From Pelagibacteraceae bacterium AG-404-P08 (GTDB lineage: Bacteria; Pseudomonadota; Alphaproteobacteria; HIMB59): 64,000 nucleotides of DNA. Below, piece after piece: positions 55,929-64,000 of the stretch. The number at the start of each line of letters is the position of its first letter. Within the stretch, counting starts at the first letter, position 1. The translations under genes were made by a program, and so were the position numbers. The stretch is from the NCBI GenBank assembly GCA_003216195.1, contig QCJF01000007.1, forward strand, positions 30,414 to 94,413. The letters are read 5' to 3'. Below the pieces are notes generated by a model. That model ran no database searches. It saw nothing but the letters and a program-made list of their open reading frames with translations, and was not told the DNA's origin.

Positions 55929-57207
55929 TATTTTCCTCTATCCTGATAACTGATATCTCGTTTTTGATAAAATTTGTCTTCTTTAAATTATTTACAACTT
56001 GAGTGATATTTTTTATACCAACAGGATCTGATATTATAATTATAGGAACAACTTTTTCATTATTAGTATTCAATTGAATTATAGATTTTATGGAAATTGA
56101 TTTTTGAGAAAATAATTGGGCAATAGATTTAAGAACACCAACTTTATTGAGCACAGACATTCTTAAGTAATATGGTCTAATTCTTTGAGATTGATTGACA
56201 AACTTTGCATTCAACATTTGTGAGTATTTTTTTATAAAAATACCTTTAATTGAAGAATAATTAATAAATCTCTTTATATCTGAGATAATAGAAGTAGCTG
56301 TTGGGTAACCTCCTGCTCCTTTACCAACTAAGCTAGTTTTTAAAAAATTCTCACCTTCTAAAGTAATAACATTTTCTTCAAAATTAGTTTTTGCAATCAA
56401 ACTTGACTCTGGTACAAAACAGGGTGCTACAGATGAAAAAAACTTATCTTTATATCTCTCTGTTAAAGAGACAAGTTTTAATTTATAACCAAGGTTAAGA
56501 CCTTGTTCTAAATCTATTAGCTTAATATTTTCAATTCCATCGTAGTGCATATCAGAAAATTTAAACTTTTTTCCAAAAGATATATTTGAGAGTAAAACAA
56601 GTTTGTGCATAGCATCTTTTCCAGATAAATCAGCACTAGAGTCTTGTTCAGCAAATCCATTTTTAATAGCTTGTTCTAATGTTTCTTTGAAGCTGATCTT
56701 ATTTTCATACATTTTTGAAATAATATAGTTAGTTGTGCCATTAAAAATTCCATAAATTGAATTAACCTTTGAGGGGTGAATACTATTCTCTATCGTTCTT
56801 ATTACTGGCACAGCACCCAATACAGCAGCCTCAAAACCTAAAAATAAATTCGACTTATCAAAGCCCTCAAAAAATAAATTAGACTTTTCTGCTAATTGAG
56901 CCTTATTAGCAGTAATAAGAGATATTTTATTTTTTAAACAAAATTTATATAGATCATTTATGTACTTTCCTGTACCTCCAATAGTTTCAATGATTAAGTC
57001 AGGTTTAAATTGGATTAAGCTCTTATAATCGCCTACCCATTTGTATTTACTAATATTGATTATTCTTTTCTTTTTCTTATTTTTTGCGCCAATAGCAACT
57101 ATTTCACATTTAGTATCATCTAAAATGTATGAATTTTTTTCAAGAAGCTTCACCACATGAGAGCCTACGACTCCTAAACCTAAAACTGCTATTTTAATCT
57201 TGTTCAT
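55921..57207 (-). CDS. hom: Homoserine dehydrogenase
   Basis: 428 residues. The NAD(P) motif GLGVVG is at 10-15, followed by VIRTIENSIHPSKVNSIYGIFNGTTNYI and the DLSGKDAMHKLVLLSNISFG catalytic region. A C-terminal ACT domain (about 350-425) suggests feedback control by threonine. It is in the aspartate pathway to threonine and methionine, downstream of ribosomal genes, overlapping a small gene by 14 bases. Confidence 0.93.
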   Translation of the reverse strand: MNKIKIAVLGLGVVGSHVVKLLEKNSYILDDTKCEIVAIGAKNKKKKRIINISKYKWVGDYKSLIQFKPDLIIETIGGTGKYINDLYKFCLKNKISLITANKAQLAEKSNLFFEGFDKSNLFLGFEAAVLGAVPVIRTIENSIHPSKVNSIYGIFNGTTNYIISKMYENKISFKETLEQAIKNGFAEQDSSADLSGKDAMHKLVLLSNISFGKKFKFSDMHYDGIENIKLIDLEQGLNLGYKLKLVSLTERYKDKFFSSVAPCFVPESSLIAKTNFEENVITLEGENFLKTSLVGKGAGGYPTATSIISDIKRFINYSSIKGIFIKKYSQMLNAKFVNQSQRIRPYYLRMSVLNKVGVLKSIAQLFSQKSISIKSIIQLNTNNEKVVPIIIISDPVGIKNITQVVNNLKKTNFIKNEISVIRIEENIG

Positions 57208-57415
57208 TTTGAGATTTTAAAATTTGTTCTTTTCTAATACTACTCTTTTCATTGAATTCCTCTAATTCTTTTTTCTTTTCACTCAGTTCTTTATCAAAAT
57301 TCTCAAATGATCTTTCGCAAGAAATAATAATTATTGTTAGTAATATGACAGAAAAAATAAATAAAAAATTATCTTTTAGAGAACTGAAAACTTCGTCTAG
57401 CTTTTTGCCTACCAT
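57194..57415 (-). CDS. Small membrane protein with coiled coil, unknown
   Basis: 73 residues. One hydrophobic helix (about 17-33) is followed by a strongly charged coiled-coil stretch (about 35-65). It overlaps the end of rpsI by 47 bases and the start of hom by 14. The unique ATG and hydrophobic-plus-coil pattern, resembling FtsB/FtsL-type single-pass proteins only in outline, suggest a real gene. No family is recognised; a spurious frame cannot be ruled out. Confidence 0.5.
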   Translation of the reverse strand: MVGKKLDEVFSSLKDNFLFIFSVILLTIIIISCERSFENFDKELSEKKKELEEFNEKSSIRKEQILKSQNEQD

Positions 57416-57758
57416 ACTTTTTTCGTTCTACTGTTCTAGAGTCCCTTGTAAGAAACCCATTTTTCTTAAGTGCATCTTTAGTGTTTGGATCTATTTTTGT
57501 TAGAGCTCTGCTAAGTCCGTGCTTTATTGCACCAGCCTGGCCAGATAAACCACCACCCAATACTGTAATTCTAAGATCAACAGAATCAGATTTTTTCGCA
57601 ACTTCTAATGGTTGATTTATTATCATTCTTAAGGCTTTATCTGGAAAATAATCATCAATATTTTTTTTATTAATTGTAATGTTACCTGTTCCATTAGAAA
57701 TCCAGACCCTTGCAATAGACTCTTTACGTCTTCCAGTGCTATAGACTTGATTAGACAT
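57369..57758 (-). CDS. rpsI: Ribosomal protein S9 (uS9)
   Basis: 129 residues from the ATG at 57758, chosen because its ATGTCTAA overlaps the rplM stop by 8 bases; an ATG 9 bases upstream is possible. [33 protein letters not shown] and the C-terminal [17 protein letters not shown] are conserved S9 features. It is in the small subunit, near the P site. Confidence 0.95.
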   Translation of the reverse strand: MSNQVYSTGRRKESIARVWISNGTGNITINKKNIDDYFPDKALRMIINQPLEVAKKSDSVDLRITVLGGGLSGQAGAIKHGLSRALTKIDPNTKDALKKNGFLTRDSRTVERKKYGRQKARRSFQFSKR

Positions 57759-58218
57759 TAACTTCATTTTTCCTGTTAATAGACTTAAAATCTAAGTTTT
57801 TTGGATTTTGAGATATATGAGGATGTTTTGAGTCTTTATAAATTTTTAAATTATTTTTCATGAGGTCTCTAAACAAAGGAGAGTTTGGAAGCATTCCCTT
57901 AATTGCTTTTTTTATTATATCGTCAGATTTGTTATTTTCTTTTAATTTCTCAGGTGTGGTTTCTTTAATCCCGCCTGGGTGACCGGTGTGTTTGTAGTAT
58001 TTTTTATCAGTATTTTTATTACCAGAAAATTTAACTTTATCTGTATTAATTATAATTACACCATCTCCAATAGGTAAGTTAGGAGAATATTGTGGTTTGT
58101 TTTTACCTTTAAGAATCAAGCTTACTCTTGAAGCAAGCCTTCCAACAGAAATATTGGTTGCATCTAATAGATGCCATTCTTTTTGAAATCCTGATTTTTT
58201 TAAAGTAGTTGTCTTCAC
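57751..58218 (-). CDS. rplM: Ribosomal protein L13 (uL13)
   Basis: 155 residues with [47 protein letters not shown] and KGMLPNSPL, typical L13. The start codon is GTG. It forms the usual rplM-rpsI pair. Confidence 0.95.
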   Translation of the reverse strand: MKTTTLKKSGFQKEWHLLDATNISVGRLASRVSLILKGKNKPQYSPNLPIGDGVIIINTDKVKFSGNKNTDKKYYKHTGHPGGIKETTPEKLKENNKSDDIIKKAIKGMLPNSPLFRDLMKNNLKIYKDSKHPHISQNPKNLDFKSINRKNEVNV

Positions 58219-58322
58219 GATAGGGGGAATATAAGTAAAATCGTTAAAAAATCAAGGATTTAGATAAAATTTTCTACATAAATTGATAATAAATAGATTT
58301 TTTGACAATATTCTCTTTTTTT

Positions 58323-58399
58323 TGGTCGGGGGTACTGGACTTGAACCAGCGACCTCACGCCCCCCAGACGCGCACTCTACCAGACTGAGCTAACCCCCG
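58323..58399 (-). tRNA. tRNA-Pro (anticodon GGG)
   Basis: 77 bases with encoded CCA (58323-58325). Acceptor CGGGGGT/ACCCCCG with the C1-G72 pair typical of proline tRNAs, anticodon stem CGCGT/GCGTG with loop CTGGGGG, T-arm GCTGG-TTCAAGT-CCAGT. It sits downstream of merR as in many alphaproteobacteria. Confidence 0.96.
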
Positions 58400-58400
58400 A

Positions 58401-58709
58401 TTATCTACACTTCTTTAATAGTCCTAATAAATCCCTCAAGTCTGAAACGATTTTATCATCTAGTGATTTAATTTTAATCTTTGGTTTTGATAGATGATTA
58501 TTAACTCCATCTAAGGTCAATTTTTGAACATCAAGTAAATATTTTATTTTTTTTAGAAGAAGTAAATTCTCATAATCATATAATCTATGTCCAGATTGAG
58601 TTCTTATAACTTTAAGTTTTGAAATTCTACTTTCCCAAAATCTAATAGTATGTTTCTGTTCTCCTACTAATTGAGATATATCATCAATGTTGTAAAAATT
58701 TTTGTTCAT
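58401..58709 (-). CDS. MerR-family transcriptional regulator
   Basis: 102 residues, almost only the DNA-binding region: a winged helix with DDISQLVGEQKHTIRFWESRISKLKVIRTQSGHRLYDYENLLLLKKIKYLLDVQKLTLDGV. Metal-binding Cys residues are absent apart from one at the C terminus. Overlaps ihfA by 4 bases; the ihfA-merR-tRNA-Pro arrangement is common in alphaproteobacteria, but its target is unknown. Confidence 0.88.
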   Translation of the reverse strand: MNKNFYNIDDISQLVGEQKHTIRFWESRISKLKVIRTQSGHRLYDYENLLLLKKIKYLLDVQKLTLDGVNNHLSKPKIKIKSLDDKIVSDLRDLLGLLKKCR

Positions 58710-58981
58710 AAAACTAATTTATTTGATTTTTTAAAGCTAATAACTTTTCTTGGTTTTATTAAATACTCCTGTTTTGTTTTTGGATTTCTTCCCAATCTCT
58801 CATTTTTATTTTTGATTTTAAATGAACCAATATTATTTATTGATAAATCAGAGTAGGTCATCTCTTTGCTCCAAATTTCAAGAATTTTATCAATTTTTTT
58901 GTAAGCTGTTGAGTATGCTACACCAAATTCAATAGATATTTGCTTAGCTATAGTTTCTCTGGTTGCTTTATCTTGAGACAT
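58706..58981 (-). CDS. ihfA: Integration host factor alpha subunit (HU/IHF family)
   Basis: 91 residues from the ATG at 58981 (MSQDKATRETIAKQI), overlapping plsX by 14 bases; an upstream ATG at 58996 would add five residues. The DNA-binding arm GSFKIKNKNERLGRNPKTKQEYLI has the IHF/HU pattern with R-x-G-R-N-P. It bends DNA. Position after plsX and before merR supports ihfA over HU. Confidence 0.88.
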   Translation of the reverse strand: MSQDKATRETIAKQISIEFGVAYSTAYKKIDKILEIWSKEMTYSDLSINNIGSFKIKNKNERLGRNPKTKQEYLIKPRKVISFKKSNKLVL

Positions 58982-59972
58982 TTTTCTTAATCTCATTTAA
59001 TAAATTAAAATCGATGCATTTTACACCAAACTCAATAGCATTTGCAAATGCATGTGAGTCAGCATTTCCGTGACTTTTGATTACAATACCATTTACCCCT
59101 ATAAACATTCCACCGTTGTAGTTTCTAGGATCTATTGACTTTTTAAAGTCATTGAAATTTTTTTTTAGAAGTAAAGATAGAATTTTTGAGTAAGAAGAAG
59201 AAGTTAGACTTTTTTTTAGAGAGTCAGTTATGAATTTTGATACCCCTTCAGCTGTTTTTAATGCAATATTTCCAGAAAATCCATCAGTGACAATAACATG
59301 GTTATTCGTTGAGGTTATCTCATCTGCTTCAACAAATCCTTGATAATTTATTCTTTTATCACTCTTCATCAATTCATGTGTCTCTTTAATTAAATTATTA
59401 CCTTTAAGCTCCTCTGATCCAATATTTAAAAGTGCTACTTTAGGATCAATATTTGGATAAAGAACTTTGTAATAGGTACTACCCATAACTGCAAAATCTA
59501 AAAGATTTTCTGAGTTACATTCAGCATTTGCTCCTAAATCTAAAAAACATACTGGATGATTTTCTGATGGAAAAAGTGAGGCAATTGCTGGTCTTGAAAT
59601 ATTTTCAATGGTTCTCAAATACACAGTTGAATAGGCCATCATGGCTCCGGTATTTCCTGCTGAAATAGTTATTTGATTTTTGTTTTCTTTTAAATTTAAA
59701 ATAGCGTTAGACATTGAACTATTTCGATTGTCCTTTTTTAAAGCATCGCTTGGTTTCATGTCTGGAGAAATAAAATTTTCTGATGGAGTCCACTTAGAGT
59801 CAGCAAATAGCTTTGAAAATAATGGTTCAAATTTCTCATAAATATTCCCATCAGAATGTAAATTGAAGTTAATATAGGGGTTTTTCGTTTGAGCCAGTAA
59901 TGCACCTTCAAGAACTGATTGTGGGGCAAAGTCTCCGCCGTGTAGGTCAAGGTTTATTATATATTTGCTCAT
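58968..59972 (-). CDS. plsX: Phosphate acyltransferase PlsX
   Basis: 334 residues with LDLHGGDFAPQSVLEGA at the N terminus, SAGNTGAMMAYST and FLDLGANAEC in the middle, and DGFSGNIALKTAEG. It converts acyl-ACP to acyl-phosphate for phospholipid synthesis. In most alphaproteobacteria fabH follows; here ihfA overlaps the end directly, so fabH is missing from this place. Confidence 0.95.
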   Translation of the reverse strand: MSKYIINLDLHGGDFAPQSVLEGALLAQTKNPYINFNLHSDGNIYEKFEPLFSKLFADSKWTPSENFISPDMKPSDALKKDNRNSSMSNAILNLKENKNQITISAGNTGAMMAYSTVYLRTIENISRPAIASLFPSENHPVCFLDLGANAECNSENLLDFAVMGSTYYKVLYPNIDPKVALLNIGSEELKGNNLIKETHELMKSDKRINYQGFVEADEITSTNNHVIVTDGFSGNIALKTAEGVSKFITDSLKKSLTSSSYSKILSLLLKKNFNDFKKSIDPRNYNGGMFIGVNGIVIKSHGNADSHAFANAIEFGVKCIDFNLLNEIKKNVSR

Positions 59973-60021
59973 AAATGTTTATTATTGCTTTAAAGAAACT
60001 TATACCTTATTTGTGTTTATT

Positions 60022-60354
60022 GTGAATATTTTAAAAATTAAGTCTTTTTTACTTATTGTTAGCTTATTATTGGTTTTATCGTCATGTGTAAATGAAGTAC
60101 ATTTTTCTGGGATTAATGAAAATAAATATCAAAAAATATATGAAAACTATAAGACAAATGTTTATTCAAAAGAGGACATTATTAATATTTTAGGCCCTCC
60201 CATGGTCGAGGAGGACTCTAATAATCTTTGGATATACAGAATAAAAAAAGAAAAGGGAAACTACACTATAAAAAAAACAATCTACAACAAGACTCTAAAA
60301 TTAAAATTTAAAAATAATATTTTAGAGTCTGTAGAAGAAATAATATCAAATTAA
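60022..60354 (+). CDS. bamE: Outer-membrane assembly lipoprotein BamE (SmpA/OmlA)
   Basis: About 110 residues from a GTG at 60022, chosen because it gives a good lipoprotein signal ending in LSSC; the in-frame ATG at 59965 would add an odd hydrophobic extension and overlap plsX. The BamE domain has [25 protein letters not shown]. It is part of the BAM complex. Divergent from plsX, as in many alphaproteobacteria. Confidence 0.85.
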   Translation: MNILKIKSFLLIVSLLLVLSSCVNEVHFSGINENKYQKIYENYKTNVYSKEDIINILGPPMVEEDSNNLWIYRIKKEKGNYTIKKTIYNKTLKLKFKNNILESVEEIISN

Positions 60355-62474
60355 ATAATATTTAAATGGACTACTATTGATAATAACAATATTGAGACAA
60401 TATTTGTTATTTTAATCATTGGATTAACAGCTGGGCCAGCTGTGTCTTTATAAGGGTCGCCTACTGTATCACCTGTAACTGATGCTTTGTGTGTTTCACT
60501 TCCCTTTCCACCTAGGTTGCCATCTTCAATATATTTTTTCGCATTATCCCACGCTCCGCCTCCAGCGGTCATCGATATAGCTACGAAGAAACCAGTAACA
60601 ATAACTCCTATTAAAAGAGCGCCTAGTGCTTGGAATGCCGTATTTACGCTACCTGTAAGAGAATAAACACCAAAAAATATAATAACTGGTGATAGAACAG
60701 GTAATAGTGAAGGTATAATCATTTCTTTGATGGCTGCTTTTGTAAGTATATCAACACACTTACCGTAATCAGGTTTTTCTTTTCCTGACATAATACCCTT
60801 TTTTTCTTTGAACTGTCGTCTAACCTCTAAAACAACTGAGCCTGCAGCTCTTCCTACCGCGGTCATGCTTAAAGCACTAAACAAGAAAGGTAGTAATCCA
60901 CCTAATAAAAGCCCAATTATCACGTAAGGCTCTGATAAATCAAAGGATACATTGAATGCATTATTGCCAGTTTCTTGATTAAAGAATTTAAGATCTTCGG
61001 TGTAAGCAGCAAATAAAACTAATGCGCCAAGACCAGCTGATCCAATAGCGTAACCTTTTGTAACAGCTTTAGTAGTGTTACCAACTGCATCCAAAGCATC
61101 TGTTCTCTCTCTAACTCGCTTGTTCAAACCTGACATTTCAGCAATACCACCTGCGTTATCTGTTACAGGACCGTATGCGTCCAACGCAACTACCATTCCA
61201 GCAAGTGCCAACATTGATGTGACCGCAATTGCAATACCGAAGAGTCCTGCAGTTGAAAATGTTAAGCCTATACCTACACAGATTATTAATACAGGTATTG
61301 CTGTTGATTCCATTCCCATAGCTAGTCCTTGTATAATATTAGTAGCGTGTCCAGTTTGAGATGCTTCAGCAACGCTTTTTACAGGTCTGTATTCAGTGCT
61401 GGTGTAATATTCTGTAATGAAAACGAGTGCCAAAGTAATCAATAGGCCATAAACCGCACAAAGAAATAAGTCCATTCCGTTGTACCATTTGCTTCCTAAT
61501 TGGAAAAATTTGTCAAAGCCTATTGAATATTGAGTAATAATTGCAAATAAAATCACTGATATAAACAATGTCATAAAAAACCCCTTATATAATGCTCCCA
61601 TGATTGAGGATTTAGGAGTTGATATTGATACAAATTTAGAGCCAATTATAGAGGCTAAAATACTAGATCCAGCAATTAATAATGGATAAATTGTCAGCTC
61701 GGTTACAGCTCCTTGAAAAATAATCGCCAATACCATTGTAGCAACAATTGAAACAACATAAGTTTCAAATAAGTCTGCAGCCATACCTGCGCAATCTCCA
61801 ACATTGTCTCCTACGTTATCTGCTATCACAGCTGGGTTCCTAGGATCGTCCTCAGGGATATTTTTTTCCACTTTACCAACTAAATCAGCACCAACGTCAG
61901 CACCTTTTGTAAAAATTCCTCCACCCAATCTTGCAAATATTGAAATTAACGAAGATCCAAAACCAAGAGCAACGAGTGGCTCAATTAGCTCTCTTCCTGT
62001 TCTTTCAAAACCGTAATATAAAATCATAAAATAACCTGCAATACCTGCCAGAGCTAATCCAACAACTAACAATCCTGTCACTGCTCCAGCATTAAAAGCT
62101 ACATAAAGCCCTTTTTTTAGAGAGGAACTTGCAGCTTGAGCGGTTGTGACATTAGCTCTAACAGAGACATTCATTCCTATGTAACCAGCGAGACCAGATA
62201 GAACAGCTCCTATCAAAAAACCTACAGGTACATCGTAAATATGTTTGAAAGGTATTAAAAAAAATGCAAAGAATATTACAATTCCAACAATAGCTATAGT
62301 AGTATACTGACGGTTTAAATAAGCTTTAGCTCCCTCTTGAATTGCACTAGAAATTAAGGTCATTCTTTTTGTACCTTTTGGTAAACTTAAAATCTTATTG
62401 GTTGTGAATAATCCGAAAGCAATTGCTGCTATTGCAGCAAGAATTACTATTTGTAAGAACTGTATTTGAGACAT
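60351..62474 (-). CDS. hppA: Membrane-bound proton pyrophosphatase, K+-independent
   Basis: 707 residues, about 16 helices. Catalytic motifs are [23 protein letters not shown] and DNAKKYIE. The residue after GNTT (about 469) is lysine, in [10 protein letters not shown], which marks the K+-independent proton-pumping class (the K+-dependent class has alanine). It couples pyrophosphate hydrolysis to proton export, saving energy in a slow-growing ocean cell. Overlaps the bamE stop by 4 bases. Confidence 0.95.
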   Translation of the reverse strand: MSQIQFLQIVILAAIAAIAFGLFTTNKILSLPKGTKRMTLISSAIQEGAKAYLNRQYTTIAIVGIVIFFAFFLIPFKHIYDVPVGFLIGAVLSGLAGYIGMNVSVRANVTTAQAASSSLKKGLYVAFNAGAVTGLLVVGLALAGIAGYFMILYYGFERTGRELIEPLVALGFGSSLISIFARLGGGIFTKGADVGADLVGKVEKNIPEDDPRNPAVIADNVGDNVGDCAGMAADLFETYVVSIVATMVLAIIFQGAVTELTIYPLLIAGSSILASIIGSKFVSISTPKSSIMGALYKGFFMTLFISVILFAIITQYSIGFDKFFQLGSKWYNGMDLFLCAVYGLLITLALVFITEYYTSTEYRPVKSVAEASQTGHATNIIQGLAMGMESTAIPVLIICVGIGLTFSTAGLFGIAIAVTSMLALAGMVVALDAYGPVTDNAGGIAEMSGLNKRVRERTDALDAVGNTTKAVTKGYAIGSAGLGALVLFAAYTEDLKFFNQETGNNAFNVSFDLSEPYVIIGLLLGGLLPFLFSALSMTAVGRAAGSVVLEVRRQFKEKKGIMSGKEKPDYGKCVDILTKAAIKEMIIPSLLPVLSPVIIFFGVYSLTGSVNTAFQALGALLIGVIVTGFFVAISMTAGGGAWDNAKKYIEDGNLGGKGSETHKASVTGDTVGDPYKDTAGPAVNPMIKITNIVSILLLSIVVHLNII

Positions 62475-62505
62475 GGTAAGTTGTTAATCTATTTTAATTT
62501 TATTT

Positions 62506-62892
62506 TCAAGATGCTTTTTTTGAGGCATTATCTAACAAATAGTTGAAGTATTTTACCTCTTCTTGGGTAAGAAAATCCTTAGAAAGCTTGATATATTCAC
62601 TCATTAGTATCTTTTTTTTGTCTTTGTTTATAAGATATTCAGAACAGAAGGCGTAAAGAAGGAAAAGCGTTATTTTGTTGGTTTTTTCAATTATCTGAGA
62701 ATCAATCAGTCCTTTTATTTTTTCTAAATTAGAATTAAAGCTCTCATTTAATAAAATTAATTTTTTTTTGTTAAAAGGTCTTTTTTTAATGTTTTGTTTT
62801 ATAAATTCATCCAAATCATAATCAGTAGAATAATTTCTTTGAAATATAAATTGAAAGAAAAATAATCTCGTGTTTTTATTTAAATTAAGCAT
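62506..62892 (-). CDS. nusB: Transcription antitermination factor NusB
   Basis: 128 residues, helical and basic, N-terminal [19 protein letters not shown] and C-terminal LLYAFCSEYLINKDKKKILMSEYIKLSKDF matching NusB. It is in the ribB-ribH-nusB order, which is standard. Overlaps ribH by 13 bases. More divergent than usual, as expected in AT-rich genomes. Confidence 0.85.
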   Translation of the reverse strand: MLNLNKNTRLFFFQFIFQRNYSTDYDLDEFIKQNIKKRPFNKKKLILLNESFNSNLEKIKGLIDSQIIEKTNKITLFLLYAFCSEYLINKDKKKILMSEYIKLSKDFLTQEEVKYFNYLLDNASKKAS

Positions 62893-63296
62893 TCAATCAT
62901 TTTAACCATAGCATTGGCAGCTTCTTTTCCTTTGTTTTTTGATTTTGATCTTTTTATCGCCTGAGACTTATTGTAAGCATTTATAATACCATTGGATATT
63001 AATGTATTTTTATTTTGATTTACGATATCTAAGAGTGCTTTTCCAACAGAGTCAGATATAACTTCAAAATGATATGTTTCACCCTTGATAACACAACCAA
63101 GGGTAATAAATAAATTATAATTATTTGGTTTAATTTTCCATTTTATCATTTGAGGAATTTCATAAACACCAGGAACAGTTAAAATTTCATATTTAAGTTT
63201 ACTCTGTTCTAAAATCTTAATACAGGATTGTGTTAATGGGTCAGTTATTTCTTTGTAATAATCGGCTACTACTATTTTAATTTTTAATTTTTTCAT
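62880..63296 (-). CDS. ribH: 6,7-dimethyl-8-ribityllumazine synthase
   Basis: 138 residues with [39 protein letters not shown], the lumazine synthase active site. It condenses the ribB product with the pyrimidine precursor. Starts within the stop of ribB (4-base overlap). Somewhat shorter at the N terminus than the E. coli enzyme. Confidence 0.93.
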   Translation of the reverse strand: MKKLKIKIVVADYYKEITDPLTQSCIKILEQSKLKYEILTVPGVYEIPQMIKWKIKPNNYNLFITLGCVIKGETYHFEVISDSVGKALLDIVNQNKNTLISNGIINAYNKSQAIKRSKSKNKGKEAANAMVKMIECLI

Positions 63297-64000
63297 AAAC
63301 TCTCTATTTTATTCACTCTTAATCCATAAATACCAAGGTCTAAATCCTCTCCTAGTGAATTAGATAATACAGAAATATTATTAATAGAAAAATTTTTAAG
63401 AATTTGGGCTCCTAGACCATAATATTTTACCTTTTCATCATTTGATAACTTTCCTAAATCACCTAATATAGGATTATTAATAAGCACTATAATTCCAGAT
63501 CCATGGGATTTTATTTTTTCAATTGAAGCATGTAAGTCTTTTGTTTTGGGATTATTAAAATTCATAATTATATCATCAAAACCTTGAACTGGATGAACTC
63601 TAGTCAATACGCTATCTTGTTTAGATAAATCTCCTAAATGTAATGTTGCATGATGTAATCCATCAATAGTGTTTTCAAAAACATTAAATTCAAAAATATC
63701 TGAATAAATATTTTTAATCTGGTGTTGCTTTTCAGGAATTTTTTTTATGAGTAAATCGTTTTTAATTCTATAAGCGATAAGATCTTGAATTGTCCCTATA
63801 TTAATTGAATGTTTTTTTGCGTAGGGTATCAGGTCTGGAACCCTAGCCATTGTACCGTCATCATTCATGATTTCACAAATTACTGCAGAGTCATTTAGTC
63901 CAGCTAGTCTTGATATGTCTACAGCCGCCTCAGTATGCCCTGCTCTAGTTAAAACTCCACCGTCCCAGGCAATTAATGGAAATACATGACCGGGACTAAC
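63293..64000 (-). CDS. ribB: 3,4-dihydroxy-2-butanone-4-phosphate synthase with degenerate RibA domain (partial)
   Basis: The last 235 codons are visible; the N terminus lies beyond the right edge. [32 protein letters not shown] and [15 protein letters not shown] are conserved RibB active-site regions. The C-terminal part has the outline of GTP cyclohydrolase II but lacks the zinc cysteines and the GSxRCDC region, reading [11 protein letters not shown] instead. It is therefore RibB with a probably inactive RibA-like tail, and GTP cyclohydrolase must come from elsewhere. Confidence 0.88.
   Translation of the reverse strand, partial: VSPGHVFPLIAWDGGVLTRAGHTEAAVDISRLAGLNDSAVICEIMNDDGTMARVPDLIPYAKKHSINIGTIQDLIAYRIKNDLLIKKIPEKQHQIKNIYSDIFEFNVFENTIDGLHHATLHLGDLSKQDSVLTRVHPVQGFDDIIMNFNNPKTKDLHASIEKIKSHGSGIIVLINNPILGDLGKLSNDEKVKYYGLGAQILKNFSINNISVLSNSLGEDLDLGIYGLRVNKIESL

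Noticed and set aside
1..64000. Mobile elements, prophage, CRISPR arrays, toxin-antitoxin or defence genes
   Set aside because: No transposase or integrase motifs, no regularly spaced repeats and no defence-like proteins were seen; the two tRNA genes have no attachment-site repeats or integrases beside them.

Overview
The window is dense, AT-rich bacterial DNA (about one third G+C by eye). Most neighbouring genes abut or overlap, and no gap exceeds 300 bp. The gene content points to a streamlined marine alphaproteobacterium of the SAR11 / HIMB59 (AEGEAN-169) type: a trimethylamine oxide (TMAO) system, betaine and sarcosine demethylation, ETF/ETF-QO, an F1-ATPase zeta-subunit homologue, a plsX-ihfA-merR-tRNA-Pro neighbourhood, K+-independent proton pyrophosphatase and a TPP riboswitch on a thiV-like transporter. 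The lineage is an inference from gene content, not from a marker-gene tree. I saw no insertion sequences, phage genes or CRISPR arrays.

Layout. 1-11.3 kb: soxB-soxD-soxA (sarcosine oxidase, cut by the left edge), divergent tmm, a new 57-aa membrane protein, a GcvT-family protein, tdm, and the TMAO ABC transporter tmoW-tmoV-tmoX. 11.3-18 kb: alanine racemase, a DmdC-like acyl-CoA dehydrogenase, a conserved unknown, ETF-QO and etfAB. 18-24 kb: Nudix hydrolase, dimethylglycine/sarcosine dehydrogenase, a choline-kinase-like protein, betaine-homocysteine methyltransferase, a DjlA-like co-chaperone and a cold-shock protein. 24.2-27.9 kb: thiD-thiE-thiM-thiV behind a TPP riboswitch. 27.9-32.8 kb: housekeeping genes and one frameshifted DMT transporter. 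32.7-40 kb: a ten-gene Mrp-type cation/proton antiporter operon. 40-47.7 kb: a tricarboxylate-type transporter (tctCBA), a GntR regulator, a ThDP enzyme, a formyl-CoA transferase and a stand-alone formyl-THF formyltransferase/hydrolase. 47.9-53 kb: quinone reductase, sucCD, a ketopantoate-reductase-like protein and serine-glyoxylate aminotransferase. 53-64 kb: tRNA-Glu, recJ, glpX, hom, rpsI, rplM, tRNA-Pro, merR, ihfA, plsX, bamE, hppA, nusB, ribH and ribB(A), cut by the right edge.

How it works together. The first half is a one-carbon harvesting module: TMA to TMAO to dimethylamine, and betaine to dimethylglycine to sarcosine to glycine. Methyl groups pass to tetrahydrofolate (THF) through several GcvT-type domains, and electrons pass through ETF and ETF-QO to the quinone pool. 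The 40-53 kb region may be where one-carbon units meet CoA-thioester and serine/glyoxylate chemistry. The most unusual candidate system is the GntR-linked 40.0-47.7 kb cluster. It pairs a formyl-CoA transferase with an ILVBL/HACL2-like ThDP enzyme and a free ALDH1L-type formyltransferase domain. Two regulatory palindromes also stand out: one shared between the tmm/soxB and tmoX promoters, the other shared between the promoter of the ThDP enzyme and the tctC/quinone-reductase intergenic region.
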